64,000 nucleotides of DNA from the NCBI GenBank assembly GCA_963575745.1, contig CAUYUJ010018903.1, forward strand, positions 95,978-159,977, given 5' to 3'. Source of the stretch: Prorocentrum cordatum. Its lineage: Eukaryota > Sar > Dinophyceae > Prorocentrales > Prorocentraceae. A model generated the notes under the pieces. The model was not told the origin of the DNA. It did no database searches and saw only the letters and a program-made list of their open reading frames with translations. Of the stretch, positions 62,781 to 64,000 are shown one piece after another. Numbering within the stretch: the first letter of the stretch is position 1; each line of letters starts with the position of its first letter. Made by a program: the position numbers and the translations under genes.

Positions 62781-62809
62781 ACCAGGCACGGTGGCTACCT
62801 GGGCCCGTG

Positions 62810-63385
62810 TTCATGCGATCTGGAAACCTCCAAGGGCAATTTCACTGCCCCCTTAGCACGTTGTTGGATCGTCTTGGACGCCTGTGGGACGTGGCCGGAT
62901 CCCCGAACCCGCTGCGCAACGAGCACCCGTTCGGGCCATCGGAACCGCCAATTCAACGGGCACCTCCGAAAGGGCCCGACGGAACAAAAGGTTCAACGAG
63001 CACGCTTCAAGGTGCTCGGAAGCCGCCGATTCAACACCAAACCGTCCGACCACACACCATGCTTCAGCGCGTCGCCTTCTCCGTCGCCGACGCAGTCGTC
63101 GCCGTTGCCCCCGAGGCTCGACCCAGAGCCCCAAGAGGAGGACGACGACGACGATGACGACGACGACGACGACGAGGGCGAGACGGCGACGCGCGGCAGG
63201 CGAAGCGCCCCCAGGAAGCTCGAGGCAGCCTGATACCTTCCGACGACCGCCCATGGAACCCCCAAGACGCACCCAGAGAGCAAGAGCGACGGCCACCGGA
63301 CGCGCCAGAAAGACCATGGGGAATGAACTACAATGAAGAGATCGGCGGATGTGGCGTAAGCCTGTTGACTATAATGCAATCCAGT
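62810..63385. other. Mixed stretch with GAC microsatellite
   Basis: A phrase CAACGAGCACNC...TTCAA is duplicated at about 62917 and 62995, and a GACGACGACG tract sits at 63140-63180. No gene recognised. AGATCGGCGGATGTGGCGTA near 63335 matches 29877. Confidence 0.5.
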
Positions 63386-63973
63386 TCAAGGAACTTGCTT
63401 ATATTGCATTAGCATGCTGACACTACTCAAATGAAAAGTCAAGGATGCACCCATCGGCTTCCGCTCACCGATACCGCATCCATAACCATGGAAAGTATAC
63501 GCCGCCCCTGGAAAAAAGCAACATCGGATTTTGGCTTCCCCCCTGCGGGCATTGACCCGTAGTTCGAGGTCATGAGTTCGAAGGGTTTCGCCAGGGGCTG
63601 ACGCGAGCTTTGCGTCGAGCGCGTCAAAGTCCCCGCTTACCAGCGAACTCGTCGCGCGCGGCGCCCCCACCTCCGACGTCGCGAAGCCATCTAGACGCCG
63701 CCCCAAGCCTTCCCGACGCTGGACTGAACGCTTCAAAAACGCATTGCTACAAGTCTCGGAAGTAGGGGGCGGAGGGCAGAGACGTAGATCTGAAGCGCTC
63801 TGTCGTTTGGCATTTCTTGTCTTACTCATGGGCATCTCCGCCGGAAAACTGACGGCCCTGCGATGGGCCCGCGCTCTTGCCACCCCCCTCGATGTCGGAC
63901 GGCAGCGGGGCATCTGGCGCAGTGCGCTGGGCCCCTGGCGCGCGCGGGCCCCGCGGCAACACGGCCATTGCAC
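63386..63973 (-). CDS. Hypothetical protein, possibly running off the window
   Basis: A 195-residue frame near the right edge: SVQRREGLGRRLDGFATSEV, GAPRATSSLVSGDFDALDAK, LASAPGETLRTHDLELRVNA, RRGEAKIRCCFFPGAAYTFH and GYGCGIGERKPMGASLTFHL, with a stop at 63386. Composition is protein-like and no repeat is involved. The frame may extend beyond base 64000, so the Met at 63973 need not be the start. No domain recognised. Confidence 0.4.
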   Translation of the reverse strand: MQWPCCRGARARQGPSALRQMPRCRPTSRGVARARAHRRAVSFPAEMPMSKTRNAKRQSASDLRLCPPPPTSETCSNAFLKRSVQRREGLGRRLDGFATSEVGAPRATSSLVSGDFDALDAKLASAPGETLRTHDLELRVNARRGEAKIRCCFFPGAAYTFHGYGCGIGERKPMGASLTFHLSSVSMLMQYKQVP

Positions 63974-64000
63974 AGCCAGACGGGGCGCTTCAAACTGGGT

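Noticed and set aside
61148-63157. A 669-residue plus-strand frame
   Set aside because: It crosses GGCC repeats, a poly(A) and the fold-back array; composition follows the repeats and no domain is seen.

Overview
The window looks like nuclear DNA from a dinoflagellate (inference). It is GC-rich, saturated with simple repeats, minisatellites and dispersed modules, and carries almost no intact long gene. The retroelement relics resemble families I know from dinoflagellate genomes: a DIRS-like element with tyrosine recombinase plus a cytosine-methyltransferase-like domain, and Ty1/copia integrase with an HTP...DC-type zinc motif. A Prorocentrum-like species is my guess only; no spliced-leader relic, rRNA, tRNA or bacterial operon was found. 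Most long open frames are translations of repeats (poly-Ser/Arg, THTNTHQHTP, SLSLSL, IIIIII) and are not annotated as genes.

Layout. 0-3.6 kb: tandem modules of about 1.36 kb, each with 290-bp sub-repeats and a trinucleotide microsatellite, closed by a CCAAGTTGCGGG motif. 3.6-6.4 kb, 13.75-14.8 kb and 18.9-21.2 kb: three arrays of a 78-86 bp GC-rich satellite that share the same entry and exit sequences; the first is split by a 1-kb 10-bp VNTR. 7.4-13.0 kb: a frameshifted minus-strand DIRS-like retroelement in the order gag-like, RT, RNase H-like, recombinase, methyltransferase-like, flanked by related direct repeats. 16.8 kb: a MITE-like element with 60-bp inverted termini. 21.8-27.7 kb: GC-rich block with degenerate minus-strand coding-like sequence, including a Cys-rich Stc1-like segment.

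28-46 kb: mainly simple repeats, several fold-back/MITE-like elements (29.1, 29.4, 36.1, 37.4, 38.1, 41.5 kb), an AT-rich insertion at 31.2-31.7 kb, nested minisatellites at 39.8-40.7 kb, a 720-bp ATC tract and a higher-order repeat at 43.4-46.1 kb. 46.7-58.6 kb: lower-repeat DNA whose minus strand carries decayed coding sequence: a Tpt1/KptA-like fragment, a copia integrase relic, several unrecognised frames and a recurring Ala-rich 11-residue repeat. 59-63 kb: a CT tract, two ~430-bp fold-back arrays 2 kb apart, GGCC-rich alliterative repeats, and a candidate minus-strand frame at the right edge.

Nothing here forms a working pathway. The window reads as a graveyard of mobile elements and satellites with fragments of genes. 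All family assignments are from recognition of motifs by eye, without database search.
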